Positions 1 to 5,835 of a DNA stretch of 5,835 nucleotides are shown in pieces. Source of the stretch: Candidatus Binataceae bacterium. GTDB lineage: Bacteria; Desulfobacterota; Binatia; Binatales; Binataceae. The translations under genes were made by a program, and so were the position numbers. A model generated the notes under the pieces. The model searched no databases. It saw only the letters and a program-made list of their open reading frames with translations, and had not been told where the DNA came from. Where the stretch lies: positions 1-5,835 of the forward strand of contig JASHZA010000001.1 of the NCBI GenBank assembly GCA_030042765.1. Direction: 5' to 3'. Each line of letters opens with the position of its first letter. Positions within the stretch are counted from its first letter, which is position 1.

Positions 1-993
1 CTGCTGCTTTACGATCCGGAGCGTCTGATCCGGATCCTGACCAATCGCGATCGGCCGGTTCAGATCGCGATCGCAGGCAAGGCGCATCCTGACGACCACG
101 TTGGACAGGCGCTGGTGCGGGAATGGGTTCGGTTTGTACAGCGGCCCGAGGTGCGCCGTCGCGCGGTCTTTCTCAGCGACTATGACCTCGCGCTGGCAGA
201 GCGGCTGGTTCAGGGTGCGGACTTGTGGATCAACACGCCGCTGCGGCCCTGGGAGGCGTGCGGCACGAGTGGCATGAAGGTGCTGGTCAACGGCGGGCTC
301 AACCTGTCCGAGCTGGACGGGTGGTGGGCGGAAGCATACTCGCCGGATCTCGGTTGGGCGATTGGTGACGGTAAGGAACACGATCACGATCCAGCGTGGG
401 ACGCGGCCGAGGCGGAAGCGCTGTATAAGACACTTGAAGAGCGGGTAATCCCTGCATTCTACCAGCGGAGTGAAAACGGCGTTCCGACGAAATGGGTCTC
501 GATGATGCGCGAGAGCATGGCGCGCCTGACCCCACGCTTTTCAGCGAACCGAACACTGCGAGAATATACGGAAAACTACTACCTGCCAGCCACGCGGGAA
601 TACCAGGAACGCGCGCGCGACCGCGGTGCGGCGGGCTTATCTATATTGCAATGGCAGCAGCGGTTGTTGCATCGATGGGCGAACGTCCGCTTCGGCGAAT
701 TTCGCGTCGAGACTTCCGGCGGAAAGCATGCCTTCGCGGTTCAAGTCTACCTAGGGGGACTCGAGCCGGAGGCAGTCTGCGTGCAACTTTACGCCGAGGC
801 GCTCGACGATGGAGCGCCCATTCGTCGGGAAATGCTTCGCGGCCGGCCGATTATGGGCGCCGTGAACGGGTTCGTATACGGCGCCGAGGTTACCGCAGAA
901 CGCGCCGCCGAGGACTACACTCCCCGAATTGTCCCATCGCCATTGGCCGGACGAGCACCACTCGAGGACAACCACATCCTCTGGTTACGCTGA
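1..993 (+). CDS. glgP: Alpha-glucan (glycogen) phosphorylase, C-terminal 330 residues (5' end outside window)
   Basis: Phosphorolysis of alpha-1,4-glucan to glucose-1-phosphate by a cytoplasmic, PLP-dependent GT35-family enzyme. The frame is open from base 1, so the GTG at 115 is internal and not the start. Visible in the fragment: GKAHP at residues 26-30, typical of this family, and EACGTSGMK ending at Lys93 (codon 277-279), which matches the PLP-lysine motif of phosphorylases (EASGTSNMK in the E. coli type). This is followed by NGGLNLSELDGWW. A C-terminal beta-rich domain lies at about residues 229-330 and ends in YTPRIVPSP and a closing LEDNHILWLR. These features match the short alpha-glucan phosphorylase family (TIGR02094, often with an N-terminal DUF3417) better than the classical 800+ residue enzyme. 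Roughly the first 400-550 residues are missing. The stop is TGA at 991-993, and the gene converges on lon 36 nt away. The family assignment is firm; the physiological direction (storage-glucan breakdown) is inferred. Confidence 0.93.
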   Translation: MLLYDPERLIRILTNRDRPVQIAIAGKAHPDDHVGQALVREWVRFVQRPEVRRRAVFLSDYDLALAERLVQGADLWINTPLRPWEACGTSGMKVLVNGGLNLSELDGWWAEAYSPDLGWAIGDGKEHDHDPAWDAAEAEALYKTLEERVIPAFYQRSENGVPTKWVSMMRESMARLTPRFSANRTLREYTENYYLPATREYQERARDRGAAGLSILQWQQRLLHRWANVRFGEFRVETSGGKHAFAVQVYLGGLEPEAVCVQLYAEALDDGAPIRREMLRGRPIMGAVNGFVYGAEVTAERAAEDYTPRIVPSPLAGRAPLEDNHILWLR

Positions 994-1029
994 ACGAGCT
1001 GGCGATAGCGTCACATCCCGACCGCCGGA

Positions 1030-3495
1030 CTAATGAATCGCCGTGCGCTGAGGCCGGGCTGGGCGTACGGGCGTTGGCTCGCCGTTGCCCGCATCCGCGT
1101 CACCCGCTGCGTGAGCGCGCGCGCCCGCGCCATCGCGCAGCGCATGCGCCAAAACCTCGTCGACCGTGTCGACGAAGATCGCTTCCATCTCGGAGCGCAG
1201 CTCTGCCGGAATATCGTCGAGGTCGTGCTCGTTGCGCCGTGGCAGGATCACCGTACGGATTCCGGCGCGCCGCGCCGCCAGCACCTTTTCCTTGATGCCG
1301 CCGACCGGGAGCACTTTGCCGCGCAGCGTGATCTCGCCGGTCATCGCGACGTCAGCCCGCACTGGCCGGCCAGTAAGCAGGGAGACAAGCGAGGCCGCGA
1401 TAGTGACGCCGGCCGAGGGTCCATCCTTGGGAATCGCTCCGGCGGGAACGTGCACATGGATATCCGATTTCTCGTAGAAATCCGGCGCGAGCCCAAGCCG
1501 GTCCGCACGCGAGCGGATGTACGAAAGGGCCGCCTGCGCCGATTCCTTCATCACGTCGCCGAGAGAACCGGTCAGGGTTAGACCCTTTTGACCAGCCATC
1601 CGTGTGCTTTCGATAAAGATGATATCGCCGCCGTTGGGCGTCCAGGCCAATCCAGTCGCCACTCCAGGTTCATTGGTGCGTTCCGCGACCTCGGAGAAGT
1701 ACTTCGGCGGTCCGAGGTAACGCTGCAACATTTCCGGCGTGACGCGCTCGGGGGCGCTTTCGCCCTCGGTGATCGAACGCGCGATCTTGCGGCAGATGCG
1801 CGCGATTTCGCGTTCGAGGTTGCGCAATCCCGCCTCGCGCGCATAGCTGCGGATGATTTCCGCAACGGCGGGACGGGTGAATTCAATTTTGATGTCGCCG
1901 AGTCCGTGCTCGACCATCACCTTTGGAACGATATGACGGTCGGCGATCTGGAGTTTTTCCTCTTCCGTGTAGCCCGGCAATTCCAGCACTTCCATGCGAT
2001 CACGCAAGGCGTGCGGGATGGTATCGAGCACGTTTGCCGTGGTCAGGAACAATACGCGCGAAAGGTCCAGCGGCACGTCGAGATAGTGGTCGACGAAGGT
2101 GTTGTTCTGTTCAGGATCGAGCACCTCAAGCAGGGCCGAGGCTGGATCGCCGCGGAAATCCGCGCCCAGCTTGTCGACTTCGTCGAGGATGAACAGTGGA
2201 TTGTTGGAACCTGCGTTGCGCAATCCCTGTACGATACGTCCAGGCAGCGAGCCAATATAGGTTCGCCGATGTCCGCGAATCTCAGCCTCGTCGCGGATTC
2301 CGCCCAGCGACAGCCGCACGAACTTGCGTCCCAGCGCGCGGGCGATCGAACGCCCGAGGGAAGTCTTTCCGGTCCCCGGCGGTCCGACGAAGCAAAGGAT
2401 AGGTCCCTTGGTGTCGGCTTTGAGCTTGCGCACGGCCAGGAACTCGAGGATTCGCTCTTTGACCTTTTCGAGGTCGTAATGGTCCTCATCGAGCACCTTG
2501 CGTGCGTTCGCGATATCGAGATTGTCGTCGGTCGAGGCGCTCCACGGCAGGCTCACGAGCCAGTCGATATAGGTGCGCACGACCGTATGTTCGGCCGACT
2601 CCGGCGGAATCATCCGCAGGCGTTCGAGTTCCTTGTCGGCGGCCTTGCGGGCCTCCTCAGGCATCTTCGCCGCTTCGATCTTCTTCTCGAGGTCCTCTAT
2701 TTCGGAAGAACGTCCGTCAGCCTCGCCCAGCTCCTTCTGGATCGCCTTGAGCTGCTGACGCAGATAGTATTCGCGCTGATTCTTGTTCAGCTCGGTCTGA
2801 ACCTGCGACTGGATCTTGTGCCCCAACTCGAGCAATTCGATCTCGCGGCCCAGGATCACGATCAGTTTTTCGAGCCGCTGACGCACTTCGAGCGTGGCCA
2901 ACAGGTCCTGCAACTCCTCGACCGCTATCTTGAGATAGGACGCAACCAGATCCGTCAGGCGGGCCGGGTCGCGCACCTGCATCGCCATTACCTGCAGTTC
3001 GTCGGGCAGGTAGGGCACGAGCGAAACGAATTTCGAGAACTGGCTGACCAGGTTCGCGTGCAGCGCTTCGACTTCCTTGTCGCCGACCAGGGTTTCGGGC
3101 AGGCGGCCGACCTGCGCGATAAAGTATGGATCTCGCTGGATGAACGTTTGCAGGTCGATTCGGGCAAGCCCCTGCACCAGCACCCGGACGCTCTGGTCCG
3201 GATACTTCAGCATCTTGAGAATTCGCACCGCGGTGCCGCGAGGATATAGCCCCTCGGGCCCCGGATTTTCCTCTTCGGGGTTCTTCTGAGTCGCGAGCCC
3301 GATTATGCGCGAATTCTGCCCGACGTCCTCGATCAACTTGAGCGACGACGCGCGTGAAACCAGGAACGGATGTATCTGACTGGGGAAGATTACGATGCCG
3401 CGCAGCGGCAGCACCGGCAACGTTTCGGGAATCTCGACTTTGGTAAGATCTTCTTCAGTCTCGAAGCGCTTTTCCCCTTTGGATTTCTCTGACAT
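1030..3495 (-). CDS. lon: ATP-dependent protease Lon (LonA type), complete, 821 aa
   Basis: Cytoplasmic homohexameric AAA+ serine protease that unfolds and degrades misfolded and short-lived regulatory proteins. Domains in order: N-terminal LON substrate-binding domain (about residues 25-218, beginning [13 protein letters not shown]), a helical/coiled-coil stretch (about 220-300, with [18 protein letters not shown]), AAA+ ATPase (about 340-590) and Lon protease domain (about 600-780). The Walker A GPPGTGKT is at 371-378, Walker B LFILDE at 434-439, sensor-1 Asn488 in FLTTAN and the sensor-2 region GLRNLERE from 556. The catalytic dyad is Ser694 in DGPSAG and Lys737 in GGIKEK; their 43-residue spacing equals that of E. 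coli S679/K722. All key residues are intact. At 821 aa it exceeds E. coli Lon (784 aa), partly through an Ala/Gly/Pro-rich tail after about residue 787. The start is well bounded: an in-frame TAG sits two codons upstream (3499-3501). Shine-Dalgarno complementarity is weak (a G-run about 11 nt upstream). Diverges from the DUF2203 gene. Confidence 0.98.
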   Translation of the reverse strand: MSEKSKGEKRFETEEDLTKVEIPETLPVLPLRGIVIFPSQIHPFLVSRASSLKLIEDVGQNSRIIGLATQKNPEEENPGPEGLYPRGTAVRILKMLKYPDQSVRVLVQGLARIDLQTFIQRDPYFIAQVGRLPETLVGDKEVEALHANLVSQFSKFVSLVPYLPDELQVMAMQVRDPARLTDLVASYLKIAVEELQDLLATLEVRQRLEKLIVILGREIELLELGHKIQSQVQTELNKNQREYYLRQQLKAIQKELGEADGRSSEIEDLEKKIEAAKMPEEARKAADKELERLRMIPPESAEHTVVRTYIDWLVSLPWSASTDDNLDIANARKVLDEDHYDLEKVKERILEFLAVRKLKADTKGPILCFVGPPGTGKTSLGRSIARALGRKFVRLSLGGIRDEAEIRGHRRTYIGSLPGRIVQGLRNAGSNNPLFILDEVDKLGADFRGDPASALLEVLDPEQNNTFVDHYLDVPLDLSRVLFLTTANVLDTIPHALRDRMEVLELPGYTEEEKLQIADRHIVPKVMVEHGLGDIKIEFTRPAVAEIIRSYAREAGLRNLEREIARICRKIARSITEGESAPERVTPEMLQRYLGPPKYFSEVAERTNEPGVATGLAWTPNGGDIIFIESTRMAGQKGLTLTGSLGDVMKESAQAALSYIRSRADRLGLAPDFYEKSDIHVHVPAGAIPKDGPSAGVTIAASLVSLLTGRPVRADVAMTGEITLRGKVLPVGGIKEKVLAARRAGIRTVILPRRNEHDLDDIPAELRSEMEAIFVDTVDEVLAHALRDGAGARAHAAGDADAGNGEPTPVRPARPQRTAIH

Positions 3496-3566
3496 AGGCT
3501 ACCAGACCCCCATCTCCGGGGCGACCGGACGCCGCCCACGCTTTCCCCTCCGCCAGAATTTAACGT

Positions 3567-3572
3567 AGTATA
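3567..3572 (-). promoter_or_regulatory. Candidate -10 hexamer of the lon promoter (TATACT)
   Basis: TATACT on the minus strand differs from the sigma-70 consensus TATAAT at one position and lies in the only AT-rich patch of the gap. It would place transcription start near 3560 and give a leader of about 64 nt for lon. The hexamer 17 nt upstream reads GAATCT, a poor -35, and there is no extended -10 TG. The call is therefore tentative: activator dependence, another sigma factor or chance are all possible. Confidence 0.3.
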
Positions 3573-3647
3573 GCGGCGGAAGTGGCACAAGATTCTTTCC
3601 GTGAGGAGAACCTAAGCACGATCTTCCCTGCGGGCCACTACGCCGAA

Positions 3648-3653
3648 AGAAGG
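3648..3653 (+). promoter_or_regulatory. Ribosome binding site (AGAAGG) supporting the TTG start of the DUF2203 gene
   Basis: AGAAGG ends 4 nt before the TTG at 3658. This is the only plausible start: the frame is closed upstream by TAA at 3613-3615, and no ATG or GTG lies between. The spacing is slightly short but usable. Confidence 0.5.
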
Positions 3654-3657
3654 TCCC

Positions 3658-4086
3658 TTGCCAACCTTTCATTTCGACAGGTTATTCGACGTTAGCGAGG
3701 CCAATGACCTGATACCTCGGCTCGAGGTAATGATCCGCCTACTGCAGGCACGCGTTAGCGAACTCAGGGGCCAGATCGCCCGAATCCTCGAAGTCGATCC
3801 CAAGGCCGAGGCCCTAAAACTACCCCAGGTGCTCGAGCGGCATCCCCAACTTCGCGCTCCTTCGTCCAGCCTGGCCGAGGCGGCGCAAGCGATCGAATCC
3901 CTGGGATGCTTTCTTAAGGATATCGACCTCGGTCTGGTCGACTTCCCCTACCAGAGCGAGAGCGGGGAAGTGGTCTTTCTGTGCTGGCAGTCCGGCGAGC
4001 CCGGTGTTCTGGCGTGGCATCCGATCGACGCAGGCTTCGATCAGCGCCGACCGCTACCGGGATCGACGAAACCGTTGCCCAATTAG
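3658..4086 (+). CDS. DUF2203 family protein, 142 aa, function unknown
   Basis: Small, probably cytoplasmic protein of a conserved uncharacterised family. Family hallmarks: an N-terminal FDVSEANDLIPRLE (about residues 11-24, matching the usual 'F..eEAN.llP.l' opening), and a C-terminal core GLVDFP (about 104-109) followed by LCWQSGEPGVLAWH and FDQRRPL. In this family the core is typically GLVDFP...LCW..GE......WH. Residues about 20-45 are heptad-like and could form a short coiled coil. There is no signal peptide or membrane segment. The length is normal for the family. Translation must start at TTG 3658 because an in-frame TAA at 3613 closes the frame and no ATG or GTG intervenes. It is the first gene of a tight rightward cluster and the membrane-protein gene follows after 38 nt. 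The family match is confident; I do not know a biochemical function. Confidence 0.88.
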   Translation: MPTFHFDRLFDVSEANDLIPRLEVMIRLLQARVSELRGQIARILEVDPKAEALKLPQVLERHPQLRAPSSSLAEAAQAIESLGCFLKDIDLGLVDFPYQSESGEVVFLCWQSGEPGVLAWHPIDAGFDQRRPLPGSTKPLPN

Positions 4087-4124
4087 GACATACGCATGCC
4101 CATCTTGTTTAATTCGACTTGGAC

Positions 4125-4595
4125 ATGGCAATAACGCTCTTTATCTATCTGTTGGCCCTGGTCTGCTGGCTCGGCGGCATGATCTTCTTCTCGATTTTCG
4201 TGGCGCCGGTCGTATTTGGCGTGCTTCCGATCAGTGAAGCCGGAAAGGTCGTCGCTGGGATCTTCCCGCGTTATTACATCCTCGGCTATGTGGCCGGGAT
4301 CATTGCCGTGATCCTCTCGATCTATTTCGCGGTTTCGCACACTCCCCGACTGTGGTGGGGGCTTGCCGCACTCGCGCTCGTGATTGCATTGGGACTGACG
4401 CTCTACGCGGGCGCCGTGGTTCGTCCGAAGGTAGATTCGATGCGCACGGTGGCGGAAGAGGCCAATCCCGAGCCTGAGCGCAAGGCTGAATTCCAGCGTC
4501 TCCACCGGCTCTCAGTTGCGATCAACGGCAGCGTGATGGTGTTGGACCTGCTCGCGCTTCTCTGCACCGCCGCGGCACTGACCCCCCATGGCTAA
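4125..4595 (+). CDS. DUF4149 (TMEM205-like) four-helix integral membrane protein, 156 aa
   Basis: Predicted inner-membrane protein with four hydrophobic segments, at about residues 4-30, 50-71, 76-98 and 132-152 counted from ATG 4125. Segments 3 and 4 are separated by a charged loop containing RPKVD (100-104) and an Arg/Glu-rich stretch. Family-type landmarks are WLGG (15-18) and APVVF (27-31) in helix 1, FPRYY (47-51) before helix 2, and FQRLHRLS...N before helix 4. These match the DUF4149 family related to eukaryotic TMEM205; no biochemical role is established in bacteria. I chose ATG 4125. A TTG two codons upstream (4119) is the only alternative, since TAA at 4110-4112 closes the frame. 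Neither start has a clear Shine-Dalgarno sequence. The 3' end overlaps the HAD gene by 8 nt (ATGGCTAA, 4588-4595), indicating coupled translation. Confidence 0.87.
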   Translation: MAITLFIYLLALVCWLGGMIFFSIFVAPVVFGVLPISEAGKVVAGIFPRYYILGYVAGIIAVILSIYFAVSHTPRLWWGLAALALVIALGLTLYAGAVVRPKVDSMRTVAEEANPEPERKAEFQRLHRLSVAINGSVMVLDLLALLCTAAALTPHG

Positions 4596-5346
4596 GCGCG
4601 AATTCAAGGCGGTAGTGCTCGATCTCTTTGACACGTTGGTCAAATGGGAGCCCGATCGTCTGCCCGTAATGGAGCTCAACGGGCGGCAGGTGCATACCAC
4701 GATGCCGTGGGTCTTCCCGACGCTGGAGCGGCGCCTGGGCGATTCCTTCGACCAGAATGGCTTCATCGAAGTCTACACAGCGGTGGTCGAGGAGATCCTC
4801 GCCGAGAGGGAGCGCGAAGGCACAGAGATCACCTGCTTCGAACGTTTTGCGCGAACGCTCAAGCGGATATTGCCGCATCCCGGGCAAGAACTTCATTCCT
4901 TTGCTCATGACCTGACGCGAGTCCACATGGACGCGGTCCGCTCGGTGACGTGGGCCCCGGCGGAACGGGTCGAAGCAGTCCGTCGCATCGCGCCGCATTA
5001 CCGGCTCGGACTGCTCTCGAACTTCGACGACGCGCAGTGTGGCCGCGAGGTTCTCTCCGATACCGGTGTCGCTCATTTGTTTGAGGCGGTCATAATTTCG
5101 GCGGAGGTTGGGTTGCGTAAGCCCAACCCGCTGATCTACCGGCAGATGCTCGAGAGGATTGGTCTCGAGGCACATGAAGTCCTTTTCGTGGGTGATACTC
5201 CGCGCGAGGACGTGGCGGGCCCGCATGGCGTCGGGATGCGGACGGCGTGGATCAGCAAAGGCGCGGTCGCGGTCCCTGAAGGGATCCCGGAGCCGCATTT
5301 CGTAATCACCGACCTTTCCGAGTTGCCGCAGATCCTGGGAATCTGA
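4588..5346 (+). CDS. HAD superfamily hydrolase (C1-cap, haloacid dehalogenase/phosphatase-like), 252 aa
   Basis: Probable soluble Mg-dependent hydrolase acting through an aspartyl-enzyme intermediate; the substrate is unknown. All four HAD motifs are visible: motif I LDLFDTL with nucleophile Asp12, motif II LLSN with Ser144, motif III RKPNPLIY with Lys178, and motif IV VGDTPREDVAG with Asp203 and Asp208. About 120 residues between motifs I and II (roughly 20-135) form a mostly helical cap typical of the C1 group. The usual general acid/base Asp two residues after the nucleophile is Phe14 here, with Asp15 next to it. This DxFDT arrangement occurs in some HAD proteins but resembles the haloacid dehalogenase pattern (DxYGT) more than classical phosphatases (DxDGT). 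The start codon lies inside the end of the DUF4149 gene and has no Shine-Dalgarno of its own. The stop is 1 nt before the next ATG. It is the third complete gene of the cluster. Confidence 0.92.
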   Translation: MAKREFKAVVLDLFDTLVKWEPDRLPVMELNGRQVHTTMPWVFPTLERRLGDSFDQNGFIEVYTAVVEEILAEREREGTEITCFERFARTLKRILPHPGQELHSFAHDLTRVHMDAVRSVTWAPAERVEAVRRIAPHYRLGLLSNFDDAQCGREVLSDTGVAHLFEAVIISAEVGLRKPNPLIYRQMLERIGLEAHEVLFVGDTPREDVAGPHGVGMRTAWISKGAVAVPEGIPEPHFVITDLSELPQILGI

Positions 5347-5347
5347 G

Positions 5348-5824
5348 ATGGCGTTGGGAACGCCGATTGCGGTCATCGGAGCCGGCGACGCGCCGGCAGC
5401 GCTGCGTGAGCTCGCGTTCGCCGTCGGCCGCGCGATCGCCCGGCGCGGCGCGACTCTCGTATGCGGGGGCCGCGGCGGCGTGATGGAGGCGGCGGCCGCG
5501 GGGGCGCATTCGGCGGGTGGCCACACCGTCGGGATCCTGCCGGGCTACGACCGGCGGGAGGCGAATCCTCATATCGAGTTCGCGATTGCCACCGGTATGG
5601 GCGAGGCGCGCAACGTGATCGTCGTCGCCAGCGCCGACGCAGTCGTGGCGCTGACCGGCGAAGCGGGCACCTTGTCGGAAATCGGTCTTGCGAGGAAGCT
5701 CAAGCGCCCGGTGGTGGCGCTGTGTTCGTGGGCCGAGATCGAGGGGCTCGTTCGCGCTGACGATCCGGAGACCGCAGTCGAGCTTGCACTGGCCATCGCT
5801 ACAGGCGCCGCAGAAAAGAAATGA
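5348..5824 (+). CDS. TIGR00725-like SLOG/LOG-fold Rossmann nucleotide-binding protein, 158 aa
   Basis: Small Rossmann-like protein of the SLOG superfamily, which includes LOG cytokinin-nucleoside phosphoribohydrolases, DprA and molybdenum-cofactor carrier proteins. Landmarks: an N-terminal strand and glycine loop IAVIGAGDAP (7-16), CGGRGGVMEAAAAGA (39-53), GILPG (62-66), MGEARN with Arg88 (84-89), and TGEAGTLSE (103-111) at the site of the LOG motif PGGxGTxxE. These match the TIGR00725 group, annotated variously as LOG-family, lysine-decarboxylase-like or molybdenum-cofactor-carrier-like. Length is normal and no membrane segment is seen. The PGG half of the LOG motif is replaced by TGE, so phosphoribohydrolase activity should not be assumed; nucleotide or cofactor binding is the safer call. 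ATG 5348 follows the HAD stop by one base, and the gene end overlaps the next start by ATGA. Confidence 0.88.
   Translation: MALGTPIAVIGAGDAPAALRELAFAVGRAIARRGATLVCGGRGGVMEAAAAGAHSAGGHTVGILPGYDRREANPHIEFAIATGMGEARNVIVVASADAVVALTGEAGTLSEIGLARKLKRPVVALCSWAEIEGLVRADDPETAVELALAIATGAAEKK
5350..5397 (+). repeat. Two adjacent perfect hairpins at the 5' end of the SLOG gene
   Basis: The first stem is GGCGTT (5350-5355) with AACGCC (5359-5364) and a GGG loop; it begins at the last base of the ATG start codon. The second stem is GCCGGCG (5381-5387) with CGCCGGC (5391-5397) and an ACG loop. Both pair perfectly and lie in the coding sequence. They could restrict ribosome entry unless ribosomes arrive from the upstream HAD gene. 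GC-rich coding DNA can produce such stems by chance. Confidence 0.4.
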
Positions 5825-5835
5825 AAACGCCCTCG
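5821..5835 (+). CDS. Start of next gene, first 5 codons only (3' end outside window)
   Basis: ATG at 5821-5823 overlaps the TGA stop of the SLOG gene as ATGA, the commonest arrangement for translationally coupled genes, and opens a frame reading MKTPS to the window edge. An A-rich stretch precedes it, but there is no strong Shine-Dalgarno. Too little is visible to name a product; the call rests on the overlap and on the coupling pattern of the upstream genes. Confidence 0.5.

Larger units (their letters stand above)
3496..3657. promoter_or_regulatory. Divergent intergenic region between lon and the DUF2203 gene
   Basis: This 162-nt gap must hold the lon promoter and probably the promoter of the rightward gene cluster. 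It contains an AT-rich core around 3558-3573 in otherwise GC-rich DNA. On the minus strand TATACT (3567-3572) is a good -10 candidate for lon, but no convincing -35 lies 16-18 nt away. A 6-bp inverted repeat, TCCGCC (3549-3554) and GGCGGA (3575-3580), brackets this hexamer. I see no CIRCE element and no complete sigma-32 promoter facing lon. No convincing promoter facing rightward was identified either. Confidence 0.6.

Noticed and set aside
115..117. GTG at 115 as the start of the glucan phosphorylase gene
   Set aside because: The frame is open back to base 1 and encodes conserved phosphorylase sequence (GKAHP) upstream, so the gene is cut by the window edge rather than starting here.
492..1295. 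267-codon plus-strand frame spanning the end of glgP and the end of lon
   Set aside because: It is out of frame with glgP and runs antisense into lon. Its Arg/Ala/Pro-rich composition is typical of shadow translation of GC-rich DNA.
1588..3249. 553-codon open frame on the plus strand opposite lon
   Set aside because: It is in exact codon register with lon, so each of its codons is the reverse complement of a lon codon. It stays open simply because lon avoids TTA, CTA and TCA in this stretch, as expected in GC-rich DNA. It starts at TTG and its protein resembles no known family, while lon is intact.
3499..3513. Minus-strand mini-ORF of four codons ending 3 nt before the lon ATG
   Set aside because: It is in frame with lon and has no ribosome binding site at normal distance. 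It is most simply the in-frame stop that bounds the lon start.
3508..3515. CCCCATCT, matching the -10 of sigma-32 heat-shock promoters, near lon
   Set aside because: It is on the plus strand, pointing away from lon, and no CTTGAAA-like -35 lies 11-16 nt upstream.
5106..5128. Hairpin inside the HAD gene (GGTTGGG pairing with CCCAACC)
   Set aside because: It lies over conserved motif III codons and has no following T-run, so it is not a terminator. Coding constraint explains the sequence.
4522..5526. 334-codon open frame on the minus strand opposite the HAD gene
   Set aside because: It is codon-register antisense to the HAD gene for most of its length, so the same codon-usage explanation applies. 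The protein is Arg/Pro/His-rich and has no recognisable domain.

Overview
The window is an ordinary, gene-dense piece of a GC-rich bacterial chromosome (roughly 60% GC by eye). It shows G/C-ending codons, one TTG start, short intergenic gaps and overlapping genes. Nothing in it is phage-like, plasmid-like or mobile. The combination of a bacterial LonA, an alpha-glucan phosphorylase with the short-family C-terminus, DUF2203 and a TMEM205-like DUF4149 protein suits a soil or sediment lineage related to the former Deltaproteobacteria (for example Binatota or Methylomirabilota-like). This placement is inference from protein flavour only; no marker fixes the taxon.

Layout. Positions 1-993 (+) hold the last 330 codons of an alpha-glucan (glycogen) phosphorylase, still carrying the PLP-lysine segment. 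It converges, across a 36-nt gap without a visible terminator, with a complete lon gene on the minus strand (3495 down to 1030). A 162-nt divergent intergenic region (3496-3657) separates lon from a rightward run of small genes: a DUF2203 protein (3658-4086, TTG start), a four-helix DUF4149/TMEM205-like membrane protein (4125-4595), a HAD hydrolase (4588-5346) and a SLOG-fold TIGR00725-like protein (5348-5824). A further gene begins at 5821 and leaves the window.

The rightward genes are packed with gaps of 38 nt, an 8-nt overlap, 1 nt and a 4-nt ATGA overlap, so they are probably one transcript with translational coupling. They do not form a recognised pathway. The two soluble enzymes belong to phosphatase/dehalogenase and nucleotide-binding families, and both deviate from the textbook motifs of their superfamilies. 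The lon promoter probably lies in the divergent gap.

I looked for a hidden system (CRISPR-like repeats, toxin-antitoxin pairs, defence islands, RNA genes, integrase or attachment sites) and found none. The long open frames opposite lon and the HAD gene are explained by codon usage. The most useful leads are the conserved-unknown cluster itself, the motif departures in its HAD and SLOG proteins, and small secondary structures around translation starts.
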